Shown here: in pieces, positions 25,801 to 26,892 of the stretch
How positions within the stretch are numbered: the first letter of the stretch is position 1
Layout of the letters: every line of letters starts with the position of its first letter
NCBI GenBank assembly: GCA_020429915.1
Contig: JAGQKV010000022.1
Location: 1-64,000, forward strand
From: Candidatus Omnitrophota bacterium
Lineage (GTDB): Bacteria > Omnitrophota > Gorgyraeia > Zapsychrales > Zapsychraceae
DNA: 64,000 bases
Direction: 5' to 3'
Notes under the pieces: model-generated
Told to the model about the DNA's origin: nothing
The model's input: the letters and a program-made list of their open reading frames with translations, nothing else
Databases searched by the model: none
Program-made: the position numbers and the translations under genes

Positions 25801-26199
25801 CGGCTGAAATGGCACCTGCCGCCGGTGGGCCTTGATATTTATCGTCAAGATGACCCGCGTGAACGCATCCTGTTGGAAAGTTATCTGCGGCGGGCTATCT
25901 GGCAGCGCCTTTTGCAGCAAACAAAACGGCGCGGCTATCCGCGGCACCGTCTGTTGTTACGGACCCGCCTGGAAAGCGAGCGGTTTGATCAGGCGACGCT
26001 GGAAACAGCGATCAACCGGCCGGACCCGGCTGAAGAGATCGTGCGTCAGCCGCAGTCGCAGGACGATCTGGTCCGCCGCGGGGCGCTCCGTCAGGCGCCG
26101 CCGCGCTATCTTGATTTTGAACCGGTCTTTGCGGAACCGCGCGAACGGATTTTACTCGAGAGTTTTCTGCGCGATAATTATCACCAGCGCCTCCTGTAA
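1..26199 (+). CDS. Giant multidomain polyprotein-like protein (5' end outside window)
   Basis: One reading frame stays open from base 1 to a TAA at 26197-26199, more than 8,700 codons. The frame has no stop before the GTG at 43, so the gene starts upstream of the window. Residue numbers here count from that GTG. Order of modules: NagB-like fold and alpha/beta hydrolase (1-605), hydrophobic segment, six palindromic inserts (about 654-847), second NagB domain (916-1193), polytopic membrane region (1210-1516), unknown domain (1617-2066), GNAT-like domain (2200-2463), GlnD-like domain (2590-3550), helicase-like domain (3730-4420 and beyond), then about 3,200 residues of repeats. Hydrophobic hairpins separate the enzyme-like parts. 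Giant genes are known in Omnitrophota; the function of this one is unknown. The mixture of cytoplasmic enzyme folds with membrane hairpins suggests a membrane-anchored, possibly processed polyprotein. A single assembly-merged frame of this length with consistent codon use is unlikely to be an artefact. Confidence 0.9.
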   Translation, partial: QDYFDALSALARPFVPMAEVNPAGFRIERISRGLYGEAAADEFVKAYNEWKKSGEREYFYVAVGGGHTVKSVFTALVKNHAFWVNWINHIRFAAMYEPQANELGWISPIDTLIEEFIAPLHAKLFAGKRDAMTLDEMIAIMVRRVDASALTAATTGAKLNKLAARETAVMRKALGQDVAFDVVLSGVGGFGQIGMLAREQANLLETASKYQAVRSEELTGITLTRGAIRSAANIILVVSGRDKRMVQLRLIMNDTAALEETILQTPVRMLREAAHNTVLFVDKDADQWPQVIYTRAADGIEVKAEFRGAEIATPVYIGLIHGFQAYKSFDFQLAGLPMSWEVAALHRGHIPAGISIDRVLPFHAETARDVVVAEFRAGKPVALAHHSDGGAITQYLAQLIPGDTELQAALRTGGIIRITPWSRSDVLHAMGVPFDPAMIKNLDMIDNWTRVFTVGGFNAFNANPWLHATLSLLDMTGLRGYAVPLEGPEFLMGAQQSWMKRYLTDERRNVPESRLLQEAQAIMTLPFGYAEEALNIYAEYGIPVLTIAAVNDEFVSYKRLVHENEYLLAARAESAFPQAATEFETLTDNETRNSVLKGGHVAMMEYPRRVNEAITRFVEKNVSVAKAMGWIKMAVLAVITSAFMTIGADDAQAQTRETITYMQSQSSYGDSTREEVRTTEVTIGESGAEVKGAVSRTYGEGNTGSLTRTKVAIGESETGAVLVALAIITTLLGAAYRFGDSDGSLTRTEVAIGESETGVEVTVSKTFGKDGASSLTRTKVAIGESETEAVAAVLAKIIEAITYGDSAREEVRTTEVTIGESGAKVEGAVSRTFDRGEARSLTGTKVAIGESETGVWSLVPVRTIAAVAAILGFTPAAAAQTADTVVSVAGFDWTILLVVGAVAVVIALIAALVKAVRSRLSAATQTTATVKSPESFIVTEADRFAVKAAQQVAAKIKALLETKETINIIFATGNTMKIFLRELAKIEGIEWSRVKAFHLDEYRGLRADHEASFAYFLNENLFSRVAIPQANVNLVADYVKYDPFQYGWIPQVVKQYILGPVYAAVVLPFYLRAYTAALKAEGGADIVMLGIGANGHLAFNEPSMSEGFTSRIRQIKLTQSTIESNKADYPAIVDVPYAYTMGLADIFEAEHKFMLANGAKKAAIVNTALNGEVTPMVPASGLQVQEHVHVILDNEAANGFGDTIKEGADVITTGATATVKRNGILFKTLASVAVISGLALVTQAYLFGALTAVVGMAVANIVIFGIFMAATDLVGQWIAGHGIIKKQVAYAFPLGIGMGILSWIFFNVIAPETYALPALMASITAFLTLTYVVGDMVSNRTLNVAKVFRIKDFVSTARFTALGSVAVIAIVYAAGKIVPSIFGDSEPTLAASVTTAARIVGIAAMVRLRTFGYTMMVEAIRGKIAKFREEALKSYEKQFEAFWMTRIHSILRSFVIQLPALAPIAVAIDGITTQYFSIFYTAAVNKTGYFVKDAKLRMNKWYQIVVGFVGPFVLAAKGIVKMVKKIGGSSRPDQDSKTPRAGPGGTLGIMIAAVTAALMSERAVAQTAETVASTAAFDPTVLLILAAGIVIGGIVAVIILKLRNRAAAKIEVQEAARVEKTDVREEASVPLSDIERQIVDAIFAIQVEKALRLIEENEKSLPVIISYYMQMLHELTDTLQDAYLAFLNEFRAARLTTPDVYGHQAEDALISLYSSELFERLLRDYLDEESQAQFQAIRDFYRADRYAEHTTRVRTIADRLINDNPMLSVSAVYGLGYPFYGDIDTSVYQFLTLLKVVSSRFVTKLKPYSAKEYVYSALIDVDILVVYEPVEAHETLDNVQPNMVRRMFSNYDREMFNGRVNVVMDALRKMGEDDPDLRIADPRSKLVESFVERGLFHIDVIPYRKHLWNIAPVFIEPTDVKYFLFNRDMLFTVEPLAIAAETNFNKQKLLSDNEVAVPELFRRNLILSMLTKPLTPRQLSRTIVDRQVHRFYVASYEETRAVVLERWETALNRAIREGLIVMNKEGKLEITINGERVLAAVRNMRAEILERGAYGIDYATIEDMVIARRPQEPAGFEHVTLPVDVISVKPTITVEATEVETDKTAGTEAQPATGRMAKLRQLLKRLGLNSFITFISAATLISGMVVSERAHAQDVDTLVTAGASSGVSGLIWAGIGLVLAGVAAYFLSRRYILRGSWDDIVEQYNTRRIEDLKAGREARKLYIPRSAVPQNVLPVIGSANAERRLVPADDVIYFNVDERENAYVVYRWAYTAEAEELVRVHNDAWMATPQETVTIEQLRSAVANNNKGIVVAQVIDKATKRAFVGALIWSVDKYLTPEMIETIRTQPLTNGENGNAGFLSTVRTLTNNFTLQGSVDAGANSRFNFALGAPNVKAVAEARRDYYLVDGAPVKGLAGGLVKTQAAQAEREGITYLATYSPASAQSFHEHNGAVKWSIGELEAGRYEGMNAILMLYTPASELDYVRTREATADVQDVVVVQTTWRNRITVLLATLTGKLRSLLGRSGLILIATVTAAAAAMILEAKEGVMMAMTLPFFGKKKEGEEEDDDVITSREVVVEVRRLDEVLEQRLTRLNRQPVEVSVATHEDYVRAAMAVADELKAQWDYEFNWIWTDMARLPIQVKTVLSTKRLDRIVRRVYEYAIARFGDRAEDIMFVAHGSNARREFVPGSDVDLRLEVKNMEEQEDVVQFIQEVIYRTFNHNITLVPTSEQLKWNSTKSSDIDTASSVLESRFVAGDRDIWTAWRKDIIGSLKAAYEADPQVFIHMKRQEWQERYAKNGFREGMNVKEPDLKSGNGSLRDLQVIYTIGLAEYFAEYDDIDSLARRAFISHREIWTFLVERGLLDQTQLRALIKAYLLLLRTRALTGQLNESKENSKVVLENYLPVATQLGYRGDDQTRIRAFLRDLRKAQDLLFRFTLRKLRYLHSDLEEYRADQYSTAEGLPEGMVLINRTGTYLLLENGFQHRENQRTIALRDPADQRVYLTRIFDILTHVAVHYPVALRGVLYDRLEGDMEQLSWWQWAKLRFRFAGQYLKVSAPLSAGLWRLRYLADKAGNNMLSRLIYGFGELMYRRHLDPPHHLTLDHYTMATFVRAEALMFNNPSMVHDMDRDEFRAMRDRLVPMIRHLHERNLLRVLRLAMLLHTNGHVTPAVKRTVTRIFGRTAAAVLDRIVKRAEITLAMAAMGVLPFSRDARLVTWLVMNQNALIDRIRKGDNPADMQAFFADVIDNDPAKFALITVFTLVQHSVLQPQGIRQRLEDFYPVLEIDFTRLSDAAYVAATLRNLQAQHTEQYMSGVMIDYITDHKVNITVNNTTSRAPERGKMEEILVYINPEMGDRPGILNRIAAVLIAYGFARRNYRVGLGPEGRIVDHFFVEHRFGTKVEWVELLEAMRVDIERMINEEARPQDIIRERIESEIEGETETERRNRLNIAEELFEVPQNDIATTITMSAATYRGEKGTLLEVSTVNYSGWLYVLSSILMQLGINIHGGTGEVIGDQDIGQISYDTLLLHKDGKPLSAEMQRRLENKIADITRKQRVTARDWQAPDAAKLYTHPLSVIIAGLFAAAQFNIAVPDVLLALATLGIAVILTGWVIKAVGAGLKKFTQWASTATTRGPPAGSKTALVIAVLAALLTPDTAYGFTDIAVEIGQQGLFNMIMGAGAAMVAIGGVGISNIKKGEKAVEGVEVVKSNPYGALAAGAPAGAPEPPRKKKWWERLLAFLKSLFVSRTVETERVIEDSKRVHSLMVRERRNARGAIDRLDPTIFSRNKRGSDEPSVRNAPTDTKSAELLNKHDVRVSEEAERMIQDKAKASELLAKAIKTPFEKEVVELYEFLMEAKRDMEKTPIDRGGVQNYDLANDRIKQIHAAKVFLRTAKAFLEGRGEFNIISADTGIGKSDLAAAIARWMYRRTNGKVIILMNVPDAKVYDFLTHPLLIDLVKEGGLRRVKDGDTFRLEEGINVGDFKDSKELISRKILNAERGRRVFEINDESDAFERSPDLIKGERRLEELQERSRDGDAEATAELERLAKLETVDRIKYEILDRMLHEADGRMELLVDADKHGRPILRSEYLMEGEALSPLARFYRDYLRALKEARFEGKEIIDESRKDITKQVNAFIEAMYSRDNPNHGRDDSELGIHMLTNNKFSQPGTIPGDANLARAIIIMEGLSSRNFKVAALSKVENAVKAADVHRLVGGVIGMTATAESMRQSAELQGAKIFRHGKEDGLPESLKIEFDRTPASYRRPGDPIVDILLREVTSDVFNTEDARVTLTSLWNALAFRLLRERLTATVRAEKGTDNVFRIKDIRLSDGTVVSFPREKMVVIVGEDAKIKGQPDPVQEARAKELIRRAQNEPDLEVLAIQLGLSGGSNILKAIEGEARTKANTLFIGSTATAEAIQFTSRANLPGKKVARIDLNEAKLLIAVYNDPNLSPVMRRDVIRAIDAGDVAMQRYLAEKILSTLEVRSQIHSMVSAAKSQAGDVTQKELNQKINQLIQESTERLIVEHMNRTHVDTMNVSLDSGSGFETFVASAFETNETGEEIVVAANAVSMTADNPNKVIELNLGGNLTYGQRLEYGTNLIYVDASINPKRYFGEAPVSVTFIEQNERSGNFKRRIEDIHDGHIYYTEQFKYIYTDGGSEKRTYVKFNIVKSVDEHGDLKLVEQELAQTVTIAGTQYVRGSKARFFDNTEKDYRDLMHSFSVLGDDLVIHENRAIKADKKRRFKLEVEQAYTSQLKVVGIVYRIGKDGKPVKAFVDVEASPVALKLIGFRHAKFLGEEIKSAKTRDGLVKYKRVTVRVANREFEKRLELDDKRANDNKFVGYFQKWNLFMQKLRGAAVKISDIDPTDPTYASYRRAARLNIERIEKILENRGRMTEAFADLMQDLLNMMNEALDPTDSSIDILALVELGAQETIGMLDEFKRDQRRMFDRRVYQQIVTRIAPYFGEDFNAAKDQRMIRRVIERDAQPGEAQFTGAEAVMKRRLDMLTQAVENLDPARPYSQNVYKVISEVLMTNGFDINFAGIRDLDVFKGMSITQRIIFEHLLKNAFPAGFADEDNNNVILTRASDLNDGFLKDLGRNPEAMQGDQYSDERRAEAMLHELIGLHLVGGPTKTRGQIQRRTDAQNIIIQRKMHKLNSIVAEDAPYHDPQIEAVSNPFVGQLMPSLYRATTTQQPIPGIIHLGLYYDVAPDGLISVEQENLRLGDAEILYSTFAPSDESTYYTDELVNYGISADTHTVLATHAQVEQLREMGIDFEALDIELEDTGREQPVLTAEQLEHFKDMGVDVTEMGIDPETGRRLDARDIERPEEEREYIFTIKHAAVAHLIDPNFAYVESHRLAEATEKQADESMLAMLNIREIIRVIGDANGAMILPPDDKAAEMVHIMPSINVPFMLPQVDGDEEQYVMIYINISDLFMDNSLLDILINYLRRLLGQLWDIAEHKIEEYKIAEGIYEAAGQTGYTAAPIRVSVTVEPIEVQPVSASAAVIADTAVASDNVGAVFYAITTTGDTDEAQLSELKLTRGVPELTDEDAAWRSFYDKKVEEKDMRYVEQLAQRFALDQRAEWQQFKQDRMDNAAWTIVFDMLKNADTGNAVQDEGISEPETLSIPARTIEHEAVNGTEVLVEERGGYVSLRLPELTVDEILDTPGVSGDVLLIGKSIDVPLTIVDLDQKHSQTAQVYILEDKWISHKTLWDLLLELLSRLLGGLWERMIDAVNSEETGVPPHVKYAELIAQRVEEYEIQLAEVTVAVEKAQEQSQAAVFYATTTTGDTTVGSGDVAMLARTLELTKGLPETFESDAEQTAAWRNFYDKKVAEGDQRYIDQLAQRFVHDERSEWQHYREDRRDHGDWKVVFVLINQLPEAKHHQTAKETISTEMAKEKALTERPAVGKKSAVFYAMTYTGDSAEGQTDAAVLAKTLDLTKGVPETFESDDNRVAAWRDFYDRKVIQGDERYIRQLARRFESDEREEWQLFRQQRENNPEWQVVFVLMSKREEVKHHQDPKVSLQSEHEREETFETKVTRTAKNAVFYAMTYTGDSAEGQTDVAVLAKNLDLTKGVPETFETSEERIAAWRDFYDRMVAKGDKRYVEQVAQRFLLDEREEWQLFRQQRENNPEWEVVFVLMNKLQPEGHHQDPEVSLQSQHEREETFETKVTRIKRNAVFYAMTYTGDSAQGDDFVAVLAKNLDLTKGVPETFETSEERVAAWRDFYDRMVAKGDKRYVEQLAQRFILDPRDEWQQLRQARKHDPEWQVVFVLMNKLQPEGHHQDREVSLQSQQERKETFATKVTRIKRNAVFYAMTYTGDETTGDDTVAVLAQALDLTKGVPETFETSEERVAAWREFYDRMAAKGDRRYIEQLAQRFILDDRDEWQLFRQQRENNPEWQVVFILMHKLEEVGHHQDPEVSLQSQQERKETFVAKVTRIKRHAVFFAMTYTGDSTTGTGDAALLAQALDLTKGVPETFETGVERVAAWREFYDRKVREGDPDYITQIAKRFLLDQRDAWQQFRRDRASAPAYREVFALIRSIETPERPVVTPEVAEVIVPAVKPHKPWISDVYEISYFQDEEVNPYRALVHVPHIEWPPLKTFEILGPPIIDRDILMIGEVVDVPVRMPVFERPRERRNPFAVLVEAAAFVENQLDLFVDYLFALTVSIWNRLGDILTFKRIIDHREKTVDQAVQEVEHLRYDLPINAIRPEIVPVEPAVDNLDDYGLDTAEIEVPAIEVQLPAPVFTTAARVLSPFKIDPVSGVVVEETEDKTAVFFAMTYTGDSTAGLTDVALLAKELDLTKGVPETFETDEERVAAWRDFYDKKVEEGDATYIRQIAERFRRDSRPEWQRFRWAREHHPAFQPVFEILAHTAESKDMPAISSRKPGILPEFNLTETKKPVFTQNFKDRPKSKYDEKDAAKIVEATLKAESDSIAAVKRTRQLRPVNRPQVRQLTIKERLAQARILQDAFSKYKRRHPDAQLTDDVRRIIERQMRRNNRRNKQTAVIAAAKTSRRAVPRSARKRSNWKKVSGKFRVIQIDNGVISDRGPFRRQRPQTRTVQKSTYQKPVYSRKQRDKVVDATLALEETRVNKTREPRFQRRRPVMVLRDGQLISDNRQEVLRAQRKRPASVTGIDRDRVIDATLYLEDKGVVKNEDQTSRLDQATQRQQIREQSISETLRSEEEKIYGKRFVNQRSRGDATGGQAEQPSGIENLRDAALLAQPGYDSKRLVLPKRALPSELTEKERARKSADAAVLVEELRAASRQPSIYERLKAAGAEVRTLSRETIIIEAPQAPQYDPDEPSVDLAREIDNALLLEEMKLAQAAGEVTVTEAAELSDVVDRVEPRQTKSTVLDFYQLNPPVRRRREQDARTRRDDAFIAELEMDRILDNIRFYPERAEELAWDFVERTVVEDYFINPFEAARVMVGGRGLAEDEEGSAYNAAELLEPEEVLPYRSLSRDMNLMDLVRLRLHERIRFSPDFPGKAPLLTAMSVPEYPFLRAPLPVPDSIAEQELLASYLRLYYERYWYLPRIGDLRFQFFLPDTLKFGIFVVEYDPRLYPGSDFPAWVPVNLHVVYKPLKLPDVVILEVPPRPVNKLVILPIEDVDPVPITALPDYEFVRKRLKLLEQYLPPEPVTRIPSGPEVKTGALTGDKEIGEVAHAVADRTLDVRRLRFLQEYLTPPPVIPGEPGPRIDVRIYPLDKFVAIPLTAIPDYAFVLERLKLLEQYLPPEPVTRIPSSPAVSGLTVRVDAGLSAGLTARQDYEYILQRLYALEQQVTPGIAERDRVDGDRSPAGPGGRLPRPVLPLPDPLTGVGPAPVVYPAIIPVEDSVEVPLTALPDYEFVLERLRLLEQYLPPEPVQQIPPRPEVEVRIIPYRETVEVPITALPDYEFIRKRMDLLEQYLPPEPVVRVPERPKIENRKLRFLHDYLPASAAVTVTPGPVIDTRIVPLRKFVKVPVTAIPDYAFVLDRLQMLEQYLPPDLDIDAESGKQPDRRSVSLDGFGLVRRADVADDGPVWEQLRLLEQNLLPTTRVRDAERNAVFFTMNYAGDSSQGKSDVAVLAKILYLTKGVPEPYDSQDKRVAAWRDFYDRAVRRGEERYMKQLAQRFLIDSRPEWQQFMRDRARDPEWQAVFRLVDKLAKVRQYQDSRFMLDTLRTQVAGHGSAEGRTEAGRPHFLRYQLPPEPGPDVPVRPRVAAGIIPMEGIFQVPITALPDYDFIRKRLKLLAKYMTRDFVVPIPPRPQVEIHIIPFSEFVEVPITGLPDYKFVLERMRMLAQYLPPEPVTEVPPRLKVDIRPPRIEKSIHVPLRSITGRKNETKRLRFLEQYLPPEPVTEVPPRPKVDGLIIPIEKSIDVPIIPFEDKDMFLERIRGLEQYLPLPPVTPVTPPVIVPTGARIEPKRPQQESSIEGRDKVFQESSREDLPAEPVRLESFIIEIPVGEVLQESSREMEIREGTHQESRATIDPRHPLVPPPALVESQERRRLPGDRQVPNPKPAVRFESTRTESTRETILLESFRTQFPWQERDRDNLSTNEPSERVLQQSLLEEQPRAQVPPLSLRSGAAHQRLYRQRADEVNRERDRLYKRSVDPERPAELFQSRLKWHLPPVGLDIYRQDDPRERILLESYLRRAIWQRLLQQTKRRGYPRHRLLLRTRLESERFDQATLETAINRPDPAEEIVRQPQSQDDLVRRGALRQAPPRYLDFEPVFAEPRERILLESFLRDNYHQRLL
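1885..1980 (+). other. Internal signal-peptide-like segment (hairpin 1, first half)
   Basis: After a basic stretch (AKAMGWIK) comes a hydrophobic helix (MAVLAVITSAFMTIGA) and then DDAQAQ, which has the small-x-small pattern of a signal peptidase I site. No second membrane helix follows directly; the six palindromic elements come next, so they appear to have landed inside the hairpin. Confidence 0.55.
2002..2583 (+). repeat. Six in-frame palindromic elements with conserved loops and private stems
   Basis: Six hairpin elements lie head to tail. Stem arms (5' / 3'): 2005-2017 / 2073-2085, 2093-2106 / 2167-2180, 2213-2226 / 2281-2294, 2300-2314 / 2373-2387, 2410-2422 / 2478-2490, 2500-2515 / 2568-2583. 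Elements 2, 3 and 4 pair perfectly over 14-15 bases; the others have one or two G-T pairs. Each stem is different, apart from a shared GGAGACAG in elements 1, 3 and 5. The ~55-60 base loops are shared and contain CGATTGGGGAATCG, itself a hairpin; elements 2, 3 and 4 also carry GTTCATTAACAAGAAC (a variant in 6). Elements fall into pairs (1-2, 3-4, 5-6). All keep the giant frame open and encode Thr/Glu/Ser-rich peptide such as TKVAIGESETG. In-frame palindromic insertions recall Rickettsia palindromic elements, but I recognise no sequence relation. Confidence 0.9.
2584..2775 (+). other. Hydrophobic hairpin 2 with AxA-like site
   Basis: A hydrophobic helix (TIAAVAAILGFTP) ends in AAAAQT, a signal-peptidase-I-like site. 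A short polar loop follows, then a strong membrane helix (WTILLVVGAVAVVIALIA) and a basic tail (KAVRSR). Basic residues flank the hairpin on both outer sides, so the flanking domains would be cytoplasmic by the positive-inside rule. Confidence 0.65.
2790..3620 (+). other. Giant protein module: glucosamine-6-phosphate deaminase (NagB) domain
   Basis: Residues about 916-1193 match NagB well. FHLDEYRGL (983-991) is the conserved acid-containing strand, and LGIGANGHLAFNEP (1075-1088) is the family hallmark, with His at 1082 and Glu at 1087. Asn replaces the E. coli Asp of this loop, as in several Gram-positive NagB proteins. PASGLQ appears near the end. NagB converts glucosamine-6-phosphate to fructose-6-phosphate and ammonia. 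A hydrophobic insert of about 35 residues (near 1030-1065) is not usual for the family. Of all modules in the giant protein this one looks the most likely to be catalytically intact. Confidence 0.8.
3670..4590 (+). other. Giant protein module: polytopic membrane region
   Basis: Residues about 1210-1516 contain several hydrophobic helices separated by basic loops (for example ASVAVISGLALVTQAYLFGA, IVIFGIFMAATDLVG and ALGSVAVIAIVYAAG). A long amphipathic stretch with KIAKFREEALKSYEKQFEAF lies in the second half. I do not recognise a transporter family. It would fix the middle of the giant protein in the inner membrane. Confidence 0.6.
4630..4830 (+). other. Hydrophobic hairpin 3 with AxA-like site
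   Basis: A first helix (LGIMIAAVTAALMS) ends in RAVAQT, a canonical AxA-type signal peptidase site. Then come TAETVASTAAFDPT, a membrane helix (VLLILAAGIVIGGIVAVIIL) and a basic tail (KLRNR). It resembles hairpin 2 in sequence as well as layout (both read AQTA-[DE]-TV after the site), so the two are probably duplicates. Confidence 0.7.
4890..6240 (+). other. Giant protein module: unknown domain with nucleotidyltransferase-like hints
   Basis: Residues about 1617-2066 are soluble and well folded in appearance, starting with an alpha-helical part rich in Glu and Leu. YGDIDTSVYQF, a later IDVDILVVYEP and then FHIDVIPYRK give spaced carboxylates on strands, as in nucleotidyltransferase folds. The usual Gly-Ser of that fold is not clear. 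The C-terminal part looks like a winged-helix-type helical region. Treat the fold as a guess. Confidence 0.35.
6382..6585 (+). other. Hydrophobic hairpin 4 with AxA-like site
   Basis: A basic lead (LRQLLKRLG) is followed by a hydrophobic helix (SFITFISAATLISGMVV), then SERAHAQD with a good AxA site, a small-residue loop, a second helix (LIWAGIGLVLAGVAAYFL) and SRRYILR. The SERA-x-AQ core matches hairpin 3 (SERAVAQ). Confidence 0.7.
6640..7430 (+). other. Giant protein module: GNAT-like domain
   Basis: Residues about 2200-2463 end in a pattern reminiscent of GNAT acetyltransferases: LAGGLVKTQAAQAEREGI (helix after the acyl-CoA loop), then ITYLATYSPASAQSFHEHNG, where GNAT proteins have a strand, a helix and a closing strand. 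The Q/R-x-x-G-x-G/A CoA loop is poor. The fold assignment is tentative and no substrate can be proposed. Confidence 0.4.
7540..7680 (+). other. Hydrophobic hairpin 5 (short)
   Basis: TGKLRSLLGR leads into a hydrophobic helix (SGLILIATVTAAAAAMIL), a short EAKEG turn, a weak hydrophobic stretch (VMMAMTLPFF) and GKKKEGEEEDDD. There is no clear AxA site, so this junction is a degenerate version of the others. Confidence 0.5.
7810..10690 (+). other. Giant protein module: GlnD-like uridylyltransferase with ACT domains, HD motif lost
   Basis: Residues about 2590-3550 follow the GlnD order. The nucleotidyltransferase core has AHGSNARREFVPGSDVDL (about 2661-2678) with the GS and DxD catalytic elements, then ESRFVAGD and EPDLKSGNGSLRDLQ, both GlnD signatures. 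The central HD domain is present in outline, but the HD pair is replaced: the expected position reads LLHTNGHV. Two C-terminal ACT-like domains follow (YINPEMGDRPGILNRIAAVL and VSTVNYSGWLYVLSSILMQL). GlnD uridylylates PII proteins according to glutamine level; the HD domain removes the group. Here the transferase may be active and the hydrolase not. Finding it inside a membrane-threaded giant protein is odd. Confidence 0.85.
10705..11095 (+). other. Hydrophobic hairpins 6a/6b
   Basis: Two hydrophobic pairs follow the GlnD-like module. The first is SVIIAGLFAAAQFNIA and VLLALATLGIAVILTGWVI, then basic GAGLKKF. The second is KTALVIAVLAALLTP ending in DTAYG (a possible signal peptidase site), then NMIMGAGAAMVAIGGVGI and NIKKGEK. 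The next region is Ala/Pro/Lys-rich linker (GALAAGAPAGAPEPPRKKKW). Confidence 0.6.
11230..15470 (+). other. Giant protein module: SecA/SF2-like helicase domain and long downstream part
   Basis: A Walker A-type loop, SADTGIGKSDLAAAIARW, lies at about 3892-3909. A DESD box in VFEINDESDAF (about 3986-3996) would be Walker B. A motif III-like IGMTATAES is near 4200 and IGSTATAEAIQF near 4400. The order and spacing are those of superfamily 2 ATPases, and the TATA signature with inserted long helical segments is closest to SecA-type motors in my reading. The downstream 700 residues (13.3-15.5 kb) are soluble with beta-rich then alpha-helical parts that I do not recognise. The role is unknown. Codon use is slightly less regular here than in the first 11 kb. 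Confidence 0.6.
15470..16540 (+). other. Giant protein linker region with first amphipathic helix
   Basis: Residues about 5143-5500. A Glu-rich part carries an internal duplication (TVLATHAQVEQLREMGIDFE and PVLTAEQLEHFKDMGVDVTE). Then comes a Leu-rich amphipathic helix (SLLDILINYLRRLLGQLWD) at nt 16300-16356. Similar helices recur at 17110-17190 and 19945-20030, each in front of a repeat unit. Confidence 0.6.
16540..20610 (+). repeat. Repeat family R1: eight ~100-residue units, five at a 399-bp period
   Basis: Units start at 16540, 17323, 17722, 18121, 18520, 18919, 19318 and 20314, with a ninth at 24121. Each begins AVF[YF]AMTYTGDS, then has DLTKGVPETFE, AAWR[DE]FYD and EEWQ.FR, and ends in [VI]F.LM. 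The starts 17323 to 19318 are spaced exactly 399 bp (133 codons), including an HHQDPEVSLQSQ linker from the third unit on. Units 4 and 5 are nearly identical in DNA over their central part, so the array expanded recently. No family was recognised. The units look mixed alpha/beta with many charged residues, as in structural or adhesive repeat proteins. Confidence 0.95.
20640..22070 (+). repeat. Basic ATL/LE repeats
   Basis: Short helical repeats recur every 50-80 residues: KIVEATLKAE (20758), KVVDATLALEE (21229), RVIDATLYLED (21412), SISETLRSEE (21520), RKSADAAVLVEEL (21745) and EIDNALLLEEM (21928). Between them the sequence is rich in Arg, Lys and Gln. This looks like a disordered, strongly basic stretch studded with a helical docking motif. 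It might bind nucleic acid or an acidic surface; that is inference only. Confidence 0.7.
22690..25160 (+). repeat. Proline-rich LPDYEF repeats
   Basis: A unit of about 50 residues of the form IIP...VPITALPDYEF, then [RL][KE]RL.LLEQYLPPEPV and IPPRPEV, recurs about ten times with variable spacing (for example 22810, 23120, 23480, 23620, 23840, 24610, 24760, 25040). The last R1 unit (24121) interrupts the array. Alternating Pro-rich strands and Leu-rich helices suggest an extended stalk. Sequence divergence between copies is moderate. Confidence 0.9.
25200..26199 (+). repeat. C-terminal ESS / ILLES repeats
   Basis: The C-terminus is Arg/Glu/Gln-rich with recurring short motifs: QESS, QESSRE, LESF and [RT]ILLES[FY]LR (for example at 25540, 25864 and 26146). 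Two longer copies of about 50 residues begin RERILLES; the second one is cut by the TAA stop (see the entry that follows). Confidence 0.8.
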
Positions 26200-26379
26200 G
26201 ATTCGCGCCGCCAAACCTATCCGCACCATCGCATTCTGCGCATGAGCGCGTGGGAACGCGAGAAATTCGGCCTGAGTGAGCTGGAATTGGCGCTGCGACG
26301 CCGGGATGAAGCGGAGCTCGCGCGTCGCGCCATGCCGCGTGACCTTTATCGCCATCGTGATTTGGCCTACAGACGGTGA
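26200..26379 (+). pseudogene. In-frame continuation of the giant gene after TAA (59 codons)
   Basis: Directly after the TAA the same frame stays open for 59 codons up to TGA at 26377-26379. The encoded peptide continues the repeat: upstream copy RLLQQTKRRGYPRHRLLLR, this copy RLL-stop-DSRRQTYPHHRILR. The stop sits exactly where the upstream copy has Gln (CAA or CAG), so a single C-to-T change would explain it. It is either a recent nonsense mutation that shortened the protein, or a readthrough site. Confidence 0.8.
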
Positions 26380-26466
26380 CAGGCATCGGAACGAAAAAGC
26401 CGCCCGGCGCCAATAATTTTCGGCCGCGGGTCTTCTGTGATAGAATGAAGTCACACAGAGGGAACC

Positions 26467-26877
26467 ATGAACATCCGCACAATCAGTCCAGTCATTCTAT
26501 TCACAGTCGTTGTCGCCGCGCCTGCTGTGGCCATGCCGTCCGCGCATCCCGAACCGGTGCAATTGCAACCCGATCCCGGCTACGGCACCCGTCTGGCCAA
26601 GTTTAAAAAAGAACAGAAGCGGATCGTTCCCGACACCATGAAACGCAGCAGCCTGCACAAGATCCAGCAGCTGCGCGAGGATAAAAAGAAACGCGCCCAC
26701 TACAAGAAAGACGACCGGCGCGCGCTGGACAACCGCACCCCCTTCGGCGAACCCGAAGAAGATTCCCGTTTTTCACGCAAGGGATTGAGCGAAGAGCAGA
26801 TTCAGTACTATATGGACCGCTACCGTGAACGCAAGCGGTTGCGGGCCGAATACGACCGGATGTCCGAGAAAAAGTAA
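26467..26877 (+). CDS. Small secreted basic protein
   Basis: 136 residues. An N-terminal signal peptide (NIRTISPVILFTVVVAAPAVA, with AVA before the cut) is followed by a Lys/Arg/Glu-rich, helix-forming mature part with no recognised domain (KKEQKR, REDKKKR, YRERKRLRAEYDR). GAGGGAACC gives a good ribosome binding site before the ATG. An extended -10 (TGA-TAGAAT, 26438-26446) lies 20 bases upstream of the start, so the gene has its own promoter just after the giant gene. Probably periplasmic. Function unknown. Confidence 0.75.
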   Translation: MNIRTISPVILFTVVVAAPAVAMPSAHPEPVQLQPDPGYGTRLAKFKKEQKRIVPDTMKRSSLHKIQQLREDKKKRAHYKKDDRRALDNRTPFGEPEEDSRFSRKGLSEEQIQYYMDRYRERKRLRAEYDRMSEKK

Positions 26878-26892
26878 AACCCGCATGACCCG

